From Anaerolineales bacterium (lineage in GTDB: Bacteria > Chloroflexota > Anaerolineae > Anaerolineales > Villigracilaceae), in assembly GCA_016789365.1 (NCBI GenBank), contig JAEURH010000005.1:1-59453 (forward strand): a DNA stretch of 59,453 nucleotides. Direction: 5' to 3'. Under the pieces are notes generated by a model. It was not told where the DNA came from. It ran no database searches and saw only the letters and a list, made by a program, of their open reading frames with translations. The position numbers were made by a program, and so were the translations under genes. Shown here piece by piece: positions 21,716 to 31,491 of the stretch (position 1 is the stretch's first letter; each line of letters opens with the position of its first letter).

Positions 21716-22711
21716 TTATTTTTCATCTTTATTTGGTTTGAAGCGTTTGCTTAACGCCGAGCCGAGTAAGGTTTCAGTCAGTGAGACTCGCCCAACTTTT
21801 TCTTCTTTGATGGCTCCCCACTCGCCTTTGATTCTTTCGTTCATCCAGTCGCTTCGACCTTGTTGTACTGTTTTTAGCAATGCTTTGAAAGATTCTTCAT
21901 CTTTATTTTCTAGTTCATCGCGTAGATTAACCAACGAGCGAATCATTTGCTCCAAAGCGCGGATTAAGTTTTCACGATTCTGGAAAGATAATGAAGTTAA
22001 CGTCTCGGCATCGTCTGTTTCAGAAAATGCAGAAGAGGCGGCAAAGTAGGCACGTCCCGCCACTTTTTGTGCTTCTTGCCAACCTGGCTGGTTAATGGTG
22101 GAATCTAGTAAAGAAGCCGACACCAATTGTGGCAATAAATAGGCAGAAGAAATTAAACCATCCGATTCGACGAAATCGGTTAGTAAAGTATTTGCGCCTA
22201 ATAACTTAACAAAATCGCTGGCGAGCTTGATGGCTTCGCCAGGCGTGCCAGCAGGGGCTGAAAGTAAGAAAACGCTTCGGGTAAACAAATCAGCCTGAGG
22301 CGCGTCTTGAGGCGTTTCTATCTTATCTAAGTAGCCAGGTCCAATAGCGGGGACGAGTCCTACATAATGGCAGTGGGCTGGCAAAATTTCCTTTGCCCAT
22401 TTTGCTACTTCGGCTTTGACAGGCGATAACTCAATTAGCACCGCATCATTTTTGATATCTTGAGCAATATATTTCAATGTATCGTAGATTTGGTGAACGG
22501 GAATAGCAAGGATTATGAGGTCGGCATTTTCTACCGAACTAGGCAGATTGTGATTAGTGGCATCTATCGCGCCGATTTTTTTAGCGCGTCCTTCTACGCC
22601 ATAATCTTTGTCGTGACCTGTAACGAAGACCTTGTCTTTATGAGCGGCAAGTGCCAGCCCAATAGATGCCCCCGTTTGCCCCAGCCCAATGATAGTAATT
22701 TGAACAGCCAT
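21716..22711 (-). CDS. TyrA-like NAD-dependent dehydrogenase
   Basis: 331 residues. The N-terminal Rossmann domain (ITIIGLGQTGASIGLALAAH, then GHDKD and LIILAIPVHQIYDTL) and helical C-terminal domain follow prephenate/arogenate dehydrogenases. The catalytic HPM(A/T)G block after the Rossmann fold is not kept: the place reads HYVGLVPAIGPGYLD, with Val-Pro instead of His-Pro. Either the substrate differs or activity is lost. An AGAGG box precedes the ATG. No other aromatic amino-acid gene is adjacent. Confidence 0.7.
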   Translation of the reverse strand: MAVQITIIGLGQTGASIGLALAAHKDKVFVTGHDKDYGVEGRAKKIGAIDATNHNLPSSVENADLIILAIPVHQIYDTLKYIAQDIKNDAVLIELSPVKAEVAKWAKEILPAHCHYVGLVPAIGPGYLDKIETPQDAPQADLFTRSVFLLSAPAGTPGEAIKLASDFVKLLGANTLLTDFVESDGLISSAYLLPQLVSASLLDSTINQPGWQEAQKVAGRAYFAASSAFSETDDAETLTSLSFQNRENLIRALEQMIRSLVNLRDELENKDEESFKALLKTVQQGRSDWMNERIKGEWGAIKEEKVGRVSLTETLLGSALSKRFKPNKDEK

Positions 22712-22756
22712 AGCACCTCTTTTTCTTGAATTATACGCTATGCCGTTAAATTACAA

Positions 22757-22781
22757 GAACCGCGGACGCCGACCGCGGTTC
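22757..22781. repeat. Perfect hairpin upstream of the TyrA-like gene
   Basis: GAACCGCGG/CCGCGGTTC around ACGCCGA, in the 318-bp gap 22712-23029. It lacks a T tract and so is probably a repeat. The rest of the gap holds another repeat (22925-23001) and no credible gene. Confidence 0.5.
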
Positions 22782-22924
22782 TCTTGAAAGGAGGAGAAGA
22801 GAAATCACCTTACATCGCCTAATTTATCATGGTTATCCGAAATATACTTGACGCATAACCTACGATTACCCTACGATTGTTAGACAATTAACGGTTTTGT
22901 AATGAACTTCACGCCAAATCCTTT

Positions 22925-23001
22925 TAGTACACGGAAGAACACGGAGGCACACAGATTTTTTAAGGATTTCTTCCGTGTCGTCCGCGAAATCCGTGTACTA
23001 A
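22925..23001. repeat. Dispersed inverted repeat (ACACGG type)
   Basis: Arms TTAGTACACGGAAGAACACGG and its inverse ending CGTGTACTAA around GATTTTTTAAGGATTTC. Same style as the elements at 44778, 47476 and 56913. Confidence 0.65.
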
Positions 23002-23029
23002 GATTGTTATTTTCAATCACTTTCTTAGG

Positions 23030-26000
23030 CTATTGAATCGTAAAGGTGCGAATGGCAGACCAGTCGCTCCAGTTACCAAGTGCGTCTTTAGCCCGCACGC
23101 GCCATGAGAAAGAGCCTTTGGGTAAAGCCGCTAGTCTTTGCCCAGCACTGCGAACTGTATGTTGACGATAGATAGTGGTGAAGTTATCTGTTGAAAATTG
23201 CACTTCATATAACACTGCGCCTGTTGAGGGTGTCCAGCGGAAGGTGGGTGTGGAGGTTAAGGTAGCGCCGTCCATCGGCGAGGTGAGGGTGGGGATAGCA
23301 GGCGGCGTGGTATCAATCACCAATTTTCGGCTAGGAGAGAAGCGTCCGTTGAATCCGCGTACTTTCCAGTAGTAAGTTCCATCAGGTAAATTTGTAGTAG
23401 GCGTAAACGATGTGGTATTGAGATATTGATATAAAACAATGTTGTTAAAAGAGTTATCAGTGGCGATGTAAATTTCGTACCCAATGGCATTGCTTATTTG
23501 CCCCCATGAAAAAGTTGGCAAAGCATGATTGGTTTGGAAGTTGGCTCTAGGCAAAGTAAGATTCGGCGCACTGCTCGGGGTGGTTTTGATGATGTTGTAA
23601 ATTTCGCTGGTGAAATTTCCGTTGCTGTTGCCAGCCCCACCTAGCAGATTATTTTGTGAATCTTTGATACTGTCATTGTCTATGAGATTTAATTCTAACG
23701 TGTCATTTCCGCTTCCTGTCGCGACCGAAACTTGGTATATGCTCCCCGAACCACTGACTTGGCTGATAGTGGCTCCGCTTAAGTTGGTGGTGAGCGAAAA
23801 ATCGCTAGCGTTTACACCCGTTACAGATTCAGAAAAAGTGACCGTGAAGTTAACCGTTTGTGCGCCATTTGGGTTTGGGTCGGTGCGGTTGATAGAAAGA
23901 ACCACAGGGCAAGAACTGACATAGGTAGCAGTAAGCGTTTGGTTTTGATTAACAAGCAGTTGATGGCTAGCAGGTTGCCCATGCGACCATGAGACAAAGT
24001 CCCAACATTCGCCTTGTGTAAGTGGGGCAGAAACATCACGTACAGAATTGGTAACCGTATAAATTGTGTGTGGAGCAATATGCTCTTCGCCGTTGTACCA
24101 GATGGATAGATTAGTTGGTGAGGTGTTAAAGGTAATTTCGGTAATGTTTGGTATTAAAGAAATACATTCTTGGTCACTTAAATTTCCGCTATCGGTTACG
24201 GTAAGGCATAGTTCCATCCAAGTATTATCGCCATGGTCTGGAGTTTCAAATGAGCCATTATTGCCAGTGAGGTTTGGCGCAAAATCAAAATGAATGTGGT
24301 CATTGTGGTGCAGTAAAACGCTCCACTTCAAGCTACTACCGCTTAAGTTTCCATCTTCATTATCTACGCCTGTCCCACTAAATGAAATTACATCATCAAC
24401 ACTGTAGGTTGTGCCATTGGCTGGAGATGAAATAGACGCAACGGGTTCTAAATTGCCAATTGTAATGGTGACAGTATCTGTGCTGGTGGCGTTAGAAGAG
24501 TCAGTGACAGTAAGGGTAGCAATATAAGTATCATTAGTTGTATAAGTGTGCAATACATTTTCACCTGAGGCAGTATTACCATCACCAAAATCCCATTCAT
24601 AGGTGAGAGGGTCTGCGTCAGGGTCATAGGTGCCAGTGCTTGAGAAGTTTACGGTTAATGGAATATAACCCGATGTGACATCTGCATTGGCGTTTGCAGT
24701 GGGCGGTGTGTTGCCTCCTGCAACATAGCGAATACGACGCACTTCACTGGTGTTTAATGTTGGACCATAATAGGTAACATAGTATAAATTTGTATCTGGA
24801 CCAGCGATGAGTTGGACAATCCCACCAGAAGGACCTGATTGTGCGTTGGGTGTGACATCAATGCCAAAATCAAATTTTATTGCAGTGCTATTTACATTTG
24901 TTAGGTATCGAATCCAATCTCCATTGTAATCTGCAAAAAATAAGGCGCTATGATATTCCGAAGGGTAAGCGTCGCCTAAGTAAAAAGAGCCTGCTTGCAC
25001 TGAGCTTGAATCACTGGAATGGTCATACGCATAAAGCGGGGCTTGGACAGCCGATACACCTTGAGCGTAAAGTGCGGCGCAAGTGGCGGAGGTTTGCGCG
25101 TTATTTTTATAACTACCGCTTTGCCTGCTAACGCCGCCATCTCTGCCTTCATAACAGGGCCAGCCGAAGTTTTTTCCTAACCCTGTGTTAATTTCTTCCC
25201 AAGTTCCCCAGCCTACATCTCCAATGTAGATTTCTCCGGTACTTGGATGCACGGTTGTACGAAAAGGGTTTCTTAACCCATAACTATACACTTTCGATTG
25301 ATTACTATTCGGGTCGCCGTTATAAAACGGGTTATTGGGATACCCTTCTCCTGTAATAGGATTAATCCGTAGAATTTTTCCGTTTAAACTGGTTAAGTCT
25401 AATGAACGTAAAGCGCGGACATCTACAGTATTAAAATGAGCGCCATCACCACTGCTGACGAGTAATGAACCATCTATACCAAATGTAACCGTGCCAATAG
25501 TATGTGATGGGCTATCGGCGGCGATACAATCTTGTATATGTTGATTATTTTGATAGCAAGAAGGCGGGTTGGGGTTGCCACTGCTGTTGGGGGTACCAAT
25601 GTTTTGGTAAGTACTGTTTGTTCCTAATAAAATAACTTCACTGCCTGGCAAATACACGTTTGTATTGCTTGGGTTGGCACTGACTCTCATTAATCTAGCA
25701 ACACGCGCACCTGTTCCATCATCCACTGCTTCGGGCGGGTCGTAGGTATAAAGCAAATAGACATAAGGCGTGGATGGGAAATCAGGATGGAGAGCAATGC
25801 CAAGTAAGCCTCTATCCCAATAGTTATTGACTTCATTTGTCAAATCAATAAACGGCGTGGGGAGCAAAACGCCATTTTGAAACACTCTTACCTTGCCGTC
25901 TTTTTGCCCAATAAAAATACGACCATCGTTGGCAAAGGCAATCGTGGTAGGACCCGCTAGGTTTGCCACAACTGTTTCGCTTATAAAGCCTGTAGGAAAA

Positions 26001-26077
26001 GTAGTTTGCGCGCTGGCAGAGATTATTGTGCTGAAAAGAAAAAATACCAAAAAATAAACAATAAATTTTCGCGCCAT
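23030..26077 (-). CDS. Secreted PQQ-type sugar dehydrogenase with PKD, Ig-like and C-terminal FnIII-like modules
   Basis: 1015 residues. A signal peptide (to about residue 24) is followed by a GSDH/sorbosone-dehydrogenase beta-propeller (about 30-430: GRIFIGQKDGKVRVFQNG, LLGIALHPDF, SYGLRNPF). Then come a PKD domain (about 455-545, YEWDFGDGNTASGE), an Ig-like domain (about 545-640), a repeat with SWSHGQPAS (about 645-720) and one VTFSESVTGV Ig-like repeat (about 720-830). The last 190 residues or so are two FnIII-like modules also found in the next two genes. It likely oxidises sugars or aldehydes outside the cell; cofactor inferred. Confidence 0.85.
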   Translation of the reverse strand: MARKFIVYFLVFFLFSTIISASAQTTFPTGFISETVVANLAGPTTIAFANDGRIFIGQKDGKVRVFQNGVLLPTPFIDLTNEVNNYWDRGLLGIALHPDFPSTPYVYLLYTYDPPEAVDDGTGARVARLMRVSANPSNTNVYLPGSEVILLGTNSTYQNIGTPNSSGNPNPPSCYQNNQHIQDCIAADSPSHTIGTVTFGIDGSLLVSSGDGAHFNTVDVRALRSLDLTSLNGKILRINPITGEGYPNNPFYNGDPNSNQSKVYSYGLRNPFRTTVHPSTGEIYIGDVGWGTWEEINTGLGKNFGWPCYEGRDGGVSRQSGSYKNNAQTSATCAALYAQGVSAVQAPLYAYDHSSDSSSVQAGSFYLGDAYPSEYHSALFFADYNGDWIRYLTNVNSTAIKFDFGIDVTPNAQSGPSGGIVQLIAGPDTNLYYVTYYGPTLNTSEVRRIRYVAGGNTPPTANANADVTSGYIPLTVNFSSTGTYDPDADPLTYEWDFGDGNTASGENVLHTYTTNDTYIATLTVTDSSNATSTDTVTITIGNLEPVASISSPANGTTYSVDDVISFSGTGVDNEDGNLSGSSLKWSVLLHHNDHIHFDFAPNLTGNNGSFETPDHGDNTWMELCLTVTDSGNLSDQECISLIPNITEITFNTSPTNLSIWYNGEEHIAPHTIYTVTNSVRDVSAPLTQGECWDFVSWSHGQPASHQLLVNQNQTLTATYVSSCPVVLSINRTDPNPNGAQTVNFTVTFSESVTGVNASDFSLTTNLSGATISQVSGSGSIYQVSVATGSGNDTLELNLIDNDSIKDSQNNLLGGAGNSNGNFTSEIYNIIKTTPSSAPNLTLPRANFQTNHALPTFSWGQISNAIGYEIYIATDNSFNNIVLYQYLNTTSFTPTTNLPDGTYYWKVRGFNGRFSPSRKLVIDTTPPAIPTLTSPMDGATLTSTPTFRWTPSTGAVLYEVQFSTDNFTTIYRQHTVRSAGQRLAALPKGSFSWRVRAKDALGNWSDWSAIRTFTIQ

Positions 26078-26118
26078 GAAAAAGCCTTTTTATGATATTA
26101 CAATTAATGATGAAAATA

Positions 26119-29100
26119 TTATCTCACATAAAAATAAAACACTTTTGACCATTCGCTCCAATTGCCTGCTTTATCTTTCACGCGCACGCGCCAGTAATAA
26201 GTAATGTTCTTGGATAATGTAGATGTGCGAATCGATTTATTTTTTGTATTGGCATTAAACTCCGGGCTAGAAAAATCTGCATTGTTATCTACTTGAATTT
26301 GGTATTCAATGCCACCAATTTCAGCAGTCCATTGCAATGTAGGGCGTTGGGGCGAGGCAGATGCTTGGGCTGGGCTCACAAGTATAGGCGCGGATGGAGG
26401 CGTTGTGTCAATAGTAAAAGAGTAAGGTTTGCTGAATTTGCCCGGATATAAATCTTTATTGTAAGCGCGGACTTTGACATAATACATTCCATCACTTAAT
26501 GGATTAGGAATTGTGAAATCTGTTTTGGCAACAGTTTGTATTAAAACAATTTGTGAGAAATTTGCATCACGCGCGATGAAAATTTCGTAGGCTTGCGCGT
26601 TTTTTACATTTGACCATGAAATGTTCGGTCGTGGATTATTACTGAGTGATGGAATCCGATTCGTAAAAAGATTCGGCGCATCAAAATTGACCGACGGCTT
26701 GGCTACTGTAAACGATTCTCCATTTGTAAAATGGCTGGTGAGCAAATTGCCCGCAAGGTCGGTGATGGAATTGTTGTTTAATAAATCCAAACGCACATTG
26801 CCAGAACCAGCACCCGTGCTGACATTAATGATATAAAATGGGTTTTGATTTTGCACATTAATTGCAAAAGAATTTAAGTTTGATGTTGTAACAAAAAAAT
26901 CAGCAGTATCCACATTCATCACAGGTTCTGAAAATGTGACGATGTAATTGACAAATGAATCAATGGTTGGGTTATTGCTAGCACGAATAATAGAAGTGAC
27001 TTGTGGCGGCGTTCTATCAATTGTAAAACTTTCGCCGTTTGTAAAATTGGCATTGCCGATGCCTTCGCCGCCAAGTGGAATATTTTGTGAATTGATAATG
27101 CTATCGTTGTCAATTAAATCAAGTTTTAATAAGCCTTCACTTGCACTAGTATTTACAGTGACAACATAAAATGGATTAGCGTTATTTATATTTGTAACAA
27201 ATCCATTATTGCTTACAAAAAAATCGTTTATATCCACGCCGTTGACGAGTTCGGTAAATGTAACAATAAAATCAATAGTGGAAGCATTGGTTGGGTTATT
27301 ACTAGCACGCACAATTGAAGCAACCACAGGCACGCCAAAACTTGTTGAATATACTTCACCATTTGTAAAGTTTGTGTTGAGTAAATTGCCATATACATCA
27401 AGGATGCTATTGTTGTTGATTAAATCCAAGCGAATGACATCTGTGCCTGGGTTTAGCAAAACAGAAACTGTGTATAAATCATTTGCTCCTATTACATTTG
27501 TAATGACTGCATTATTGATAGTGGATAAGAAAAAATCGCTTCCATCTACACCTGTCACTGCTTCTGAAAAGCGGACGGTGAAATCCACACCCAAGCCATT
27601 GACATTCGCCCGCGTAATGGATGTGACATAAGGTGCGGTTCTATCAATGCTATATGTTTCACCATTTGTGAAGTTTTCATTTGTTGGGTTATTTGCTAAA
27701 TCAAGCACACTGCCGTTATTTATAAAATCCAAGCGAATTTCGTCATTGCCAATGTTTGTATTGACATTAACCGTGTAAAGATTACCTGAGCCTGTGACGT
27801 TAATTAATTGTGCATTGTTGTTTGTTGTCAAAACAAAATCTGAAATATCAACACCTGTAACAGATTCTGAAAATGTGACGAGAAAATCTATGCTTGCTAA
27901 ACTTGTCGGGCTTGGATTGACTCGTGTAATTGAAATTGTTTTAGGTGGGGTTCTATCAATTGTATAAACTTCACCATTTGAAAAATTGCCATTGCCCAAG
28001 CCAACTCCGCCGAGGGGTTGTAAACTGCCGCTAGTAACAGAGTCATCATCCACAAGGTCGAGGCGAAGCGTTCCATCACTATTTATAGATGAAACTGAAA
28101 CAGTATAAATATTTCCAGAGCCAGAGACATTATCTATGACTGCATTAGGAATATTGGTAGAAAGCATAAAATCTGAAACATCTACCCCTGTAACGGATTC
28201 AGAAAATGTCACTTGAAAATTTACATGACTAGAATTTGTAGGCGATGAATTTAATCTTGTAATAGAAGTGACGTTGGCATAACTTTGCCCAATGATGTAT
28301 TCATCAATCAAAACGCCTGTGCGCGTGATGAATTGAAATTTCATATAAGTGCTTGTGGCTTCCACACGCATTGCGCCAAAATCCAAATTGTAGCGAGATT
28401 GGCTTTCAGGAAGTTTGGTTTCAAATTTATATAATTCTGCGCCGCCAACCCCATTTACAAAATATGGAATGCCTTCAACAAGTAAGCGTTCATAAACATG
28501 GTCATGCCCACTCAAAATTACATCTGCACCCCATTGTTTGAATTGCCAGCGCATATAAAGGTTAGAGCCATGTCTCCCTGAAGAATAAGGCGCATGATGC
28601 ATCACCACTACTTGAAATGCAGAAGTAGATGCGGTTAAACTTTTTCTCAGCCACTTGGCTTGGTCAGATGATGCAGTGTATCCATCGGGTTCATTTCGGT
28701 CACTATCTAAAATAAAAAAATGTACCGAACCCCAAACAAAATCATAATATCTTTTTTCTCGATGAAACCCAAAGTAATCTGTAAAAGGTTTTGTGCCAGC
28801 ACTGCCCCAATCATGGTTACCCAACGCAGGAAAAAACCTCGGCGTTGTTGCGCCACTTCCATATTTGCCTTTATATGGATGAATAAAATCTGAATAATAT
28901 TGTCCAATGTTATTGTCTATCGTTTCGGCTGTGCCATTTGGATAGTTGTTGTCACCCACTGTGACGATGAAATCAGGATTCCAACTTTTAACAAGATTCG
29001 CCACATCCGCTGTTGACTGACTTGCAAGTCCATAATCACCAATCACAGCGAAAGTGATTTTGTCACTTTGGGCATGGGCATAGGGATAAGGATTGGAAAA

Positions 29101-29142
29101 AAGAAATGCTAAAACGAGAATTAAGGGAATTATTTTTTTCAT
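26119..29142 (-). CDS. Secreted metallophosphoesterase with five Ig-like repeats and C-terminal FnIII-like modules
   Basis: 1007 residues from MKKIIPLILVL (signal peptide to about 25). The calcineurin-like phosphoesterase domain (about 30-290) shows all metal motifs: FAVIGDYG, VTVGDNNYP, ALGNHDWG, VVMHHAPY and LSGHDHVYER. Five repeats of about 100 residues follow, each with the core VTFSESVTGVDxSDF and ending FTNGExYTIDRTPP. The chain ends with the same pair of FnIII-like modules as its neighbours. This resembles secreted acid phosphatases. An in-frame ATG at 29157 is an alternative start. Confidence 0.88.
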   Translation of the reverse strand: MKKIIPLILVLAFLFSNPYPYAHAQSDKITFAVIGDYGLASQSTADVANLVKSWNPDFIVTVGDNNYPNGTAETIDNNIGQYYSDFIHPYKGKYGSGATTPRFFPALGNHDWGSAGTKPFTDYFGFHREKRYYDFVWGSVHFFILDSDRNEPDGYTASSDQAKWLRKSLTASTSAFQVVVMHHAPYSSGRHGSNLYMRWQFKQWGADVILSGHDHVYERLLVEGIPYFVNGVGGAELYKFETKLPESQSRYNLDFGAMRVEATSTYMKFQFITRTGVLIDEYIIGQSYANVTSITRLNSSPTNSSHVNFQVTFSESVTGVDVSDFMLSTNIPNAVIDNVSGSGNIYTVSVSSINSDGTLRLDLVDDDSVTSGSLQPLGGVGLGNGNFSNGEVYTIDRTPPKTISITRVNPSPTSLASIDFLVTFSESVTGVDISDFVLTTNNNAQLINVTGSGNLYTVNVNTNIGNDEIRLDFINNGSVLDLANNPTNENFTNGETYSIDRTAPYVTSITRANVNGLGVDFTVRFSEAVTGVDGSDFFLSTINNAVITNVIGANDLYTVSVLLNPGTDVIRLDLINNNSILDVYGNLLNTNFTNGEVYSTSFGVPVVASIVRASNNPTNASTIDFIVTFTELVNGVDINDFFVSNNGFVTNINNANPFYVVTVNTSASEGLLKLDLIDNDSIINSQNIPLGGEGIGNANFTNGESFTIDRTPPQVTSIIRASNNPTIDSFVNYIVTFSEPVMNVDTADFFVTTSNLNSFAINVQNQNPFYIINVSTGAGSGNVRLDLLNNNSITDLAGNLLTSHFTNGESFTVAKPSVNFDAPNLFTNRIPSLSNNPRPNISWSNVKNAQAYEIFIARDANFSQIVLIQTVAKTDFTIPNPLSDGMYYVKVRAYNKDLYPGKFSKPYSFTIDTTPPSAPILVSPAQASASPQRPTLQWTAEIGGIEYQIQVDNNADFSSPEFNANTKNKSIRTSTLSKNITYYWRVRVKDKAGNWSEWSKVFYFYVR

Positions 29143-29210
29143 GCTCAATGAAAGCATTATAGATTTTTCTTTTATGCAAGAAGGCGGATAACATGAATTT
29201 GATATGTTAA

Positions 29211-29251
29211 ACAAAAACCCGCCTCACACTACGGGGCGGGTTAATTTTGTT
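29211..29251. terminator. Bidirectional terminator between secreted-protein genes
   Basis: Arms AACCCGCC (29216-29223) and GGCGGGTT (29235-29242), with A-rich and T-rich flanks. A near-identical hairpin stands at 31424. Confidence 0.8.
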
Positions 29252-29266
29252 TCATGTGGCTTTTAT

Positions 29267-31345
29267 CTATCTATCAATTTCAAATTCTCGATGCACCGAC
29301 CAATCGCTCCAATTCCCAGCGGTATCTTTGGCAAGTACTCGCCAGTAATAAACATCATCTGGTAAAGCAGGCAAATTACGGCTATTGGTACGGAGTGTAT
29401 ATGTAGTTGGGTTAGAAAAATCACTGCTTGTAGATACTTGTAATTCATATATAACGCCGCCAGAAACTCTAGTCCAGCGCAAAATTGGTGAGCGTTTTAA
29501 TTCTGCTCCATCCATCGGTGAGGTTAATGTTGGGATGGCGGGAGGGGTGGTGTCTATGGTTAAGGTTTGTATTGCACTTGCTTTTCCAAGTTGAGAATTT
29601 CCATTCAAAGCATAAACTCGCCAGTAGTAAATTCCATCCGCTAGTGGAGTAGATGGTGTAAATGATTCTGTTGACACTGTTTCATTCAAAACAATATTTG
29701 TAAATGCCTTATCCGAAGCAATTGTAATCTTATACCCAAATGCTCCATTCACTTGTAGCCATGAAAGGGAAGGTGTTGAGTCATTGGTCAATAACCTGAA
29801 CATTGTACGAGGTATTTGAGGTGCAGGTAGCAAGGGTAAGTTAGGTGTTTGAGTTGCTGTTGGGGTTGGAGTAAAAGTTGGAGTCAAAGTTGGCGTAATT
29901 GTAGGCGTAGGAGTAGAAAACTCTACTTCATAAGCGCCCATATCACAATTTACATCTTGCGGGCGTGATATGCCACGTTGGTCGGTGGATTCGCAAGTTG
30001 TATTATTGCCTGCATTAATTGCAGGAGAATCTACTGACAACGCCATTGTTTGGGTTAAGCCACCGTTATCCGCAAGCGGACCAAGTAAAGGGTCAGATGT
30101 TGAAGCGGATGTTCCACATCCAGAATTTGTTTCAATTAAATTATTTTGATTTGTGTTTACAGTCGCACCCCACTGAATAGCACAGTCAAAGTTACCATTA
30201 TTGGCAAGAATTGAATTTGTGATACTTAATGAATAAGTATACACTTCTAAACCATATCCTGAATTGCCTGCGATGGTAGTGTTTGAGATGATGGCATGTC
30301 CTTGAATACCAACCGATGTGTGATTATTGCCAGTGAACGTGCTATTTTTTATTGTGACGGGTGAATGCAAGCTTAATACCCCACCTGGTTGAGGTGATTG
30401 GGTTGAAGTATTGTTCGCAACCGTACTGTTTGTGATGGTCAAAAGGTTACCAGAGACGTTTACAATTCCACCACCCGCTGGGGCAGTGTTTCCTGAAATT
30501 GTTGTTTTATCAATAGTCATACTTGTTCCAGAGTCAAATTCAATACCACCGCCATAATTGGCTGAATTATTTGAAATTACAGATTCTGAAATTGTGGTCG
30601 TGGTATTTGGTCCATTGGGGAAACTACCAGCAATGATTGCACCACCATAATTGGCTGAGTTGCTTGTAAATGTACTTTGAGTGATATGTACTGTGCCTTC
30701 TGAATTATAAATTGCGCCGCCATTGCCAGTTGTTGAATTACTTGTAAACGTGCTATTTGAAATAGTTGTTGTGCCATTTATTGCATTGGCAATTGCTCCA
30801 CCTTCTTGCGCAGTGTTATTTGTAAAAACGCTATCTTCAACATATAAATTACCAGAATTTCGAATTGCGCCGCCTTGCTTTCCAGAGTTGAAATGAAATT
30901 CGCTATCATACACACTCAAATTACCAAGATTTTCAATAGCGCCGGCGCTTAAATTAGAAGAAGAATATCCTTTGGTAAATTTTATGTTTTTTATCGTTAC
31001 AACTGTATTGACTGTAATGCTGATTAACTTTACATCACCATTCCCATTGTTATCTGAATCGCCGCTAATAGTTATTTTTTCTGACAGGGCAGACCCATCA
31101 ATCGTTATATTTTTATCAATAATCAATATTGATTGAAGGCGAATGGTTTGACCTGAAAGTGATGAGTCAAAAGTAATTGTATCTTCACCATTCGCGTCAG
31201 CAATTGCCTGCCTCAAAGAGCCTGTTCCACTATCATCTGTATTCGTCACCACCAACGTAGCCGCCCGAACAGATTGGGTTGGGATACTGCCTAGAACTGA
31301 AATCAAATAAATTGCAATAATAAAAAAAATGCTTTGCTTTCTCAT
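29267..31345 (-). CDS. Secreted beta-helix protein (choice-of-anchor Q type) with FnIII-like tail
   Basis: 692 residues from MRKQSIFFIIAIY, decided by GGAGG 5 nt before that ATG. Signal peptide, then the CSLREA-like start TNTDDSGTGSLRQAIADAN and a right-handed parallel beta-helix (about 35-440) of Asn/Ser/Thr-rich turns (SNSTFTSNSTTGNGGAIYN). It closes with DQRGISRPQDVNCDMGAYE, the choice-of-anchor Q signature. A Thr/Pro linker (about 475-500) leads to two FnIII-like modules shared with the two preceding genes. Probably a surface polysaccharide-binding or adhesin-like protein; no lyase residues were identified. Confidence 0.85.
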   Translation of the reverse strand: MRKQSIFFIIAIYLISVLGSIPTQSVRAATLVVTNTDDSGTGSLRQAIADANGEDTITFDSSLSGQTIRLQSILIIDKNITIDGSALSEKITISGDSDNNGNGDVKLISITVNTVVTIKNIKFTKGYSSSNLSAGAIENLGNLSVYDSEFHFNSGKQGGAIRNSGNLYVEDSVFTNNTAQEGGAIANAINGTTTISNSTFTSNSTTGNGGAIYNSEGTVHITQSTFTSNSANYGGAIIAGSFPNGPNTTTTISESVISNNSANYGGGIEFDSGTSMTIDKTTISGNTAPAGGGIVNVSGNLLTITNSTVANNTSTQSPQPGGVLSLHSPVTIKNSTFTGNNHTSVGIQGHAIISNTTIAGNSGYGLEVYTYSLSITNSILANNGNFDCAIQWGATVNTNQNNLIETNSGCGTSASTSDPLLGPLADNGGLTQTMALSVDSPAINAGNNTTCESTDQRGISRPQDVNCDMGAYEVEFSTPTPTITPTLTPTFTPTPTATQTPNLPLLPAPQIPRTMFRLLTNDSTPSLSWLQVNGAFGYKITIASDKAFTNIVLNETVSTESFTPSTPLADGIYYWRVYALNGNSQLGKASAIQTLTIDTTPPAIPTLTSPMDGAELKRSPILRWTRVSGGVIYELQVSTSSDFSNPTTYTLRTNSRNLPALPDDVYYWRVLAKDTAGNWSDWSVHREFEIDR

Positions 31346-31423
31346 CTTTCCTCCATGCACAATAAAACATCTACGACAAATTGATTCTCTACTATGAATT
31401 AGATTATGTCAAGGCAGTAATAA

Positions 31424-31470
31424 CAAAACCCGCCTCAAACTTCGGGGCGGGTTGATTTTGTTTCTTTTTT
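31424..31470. terminator. Terminator at the left border of the toxin array
   Basis: Arms AACCCGCC (31427-31434) and GGCGGGTT (31446-31453), followed by TTTTGTTTCTTTTTTT. Homology shared by the two orphan toxin cassettes begins about 5 bp after this T tract. Confidence 0.75.
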
Positions 31471-31491
31471 TCCATCCTTGACCTCGCTTTC

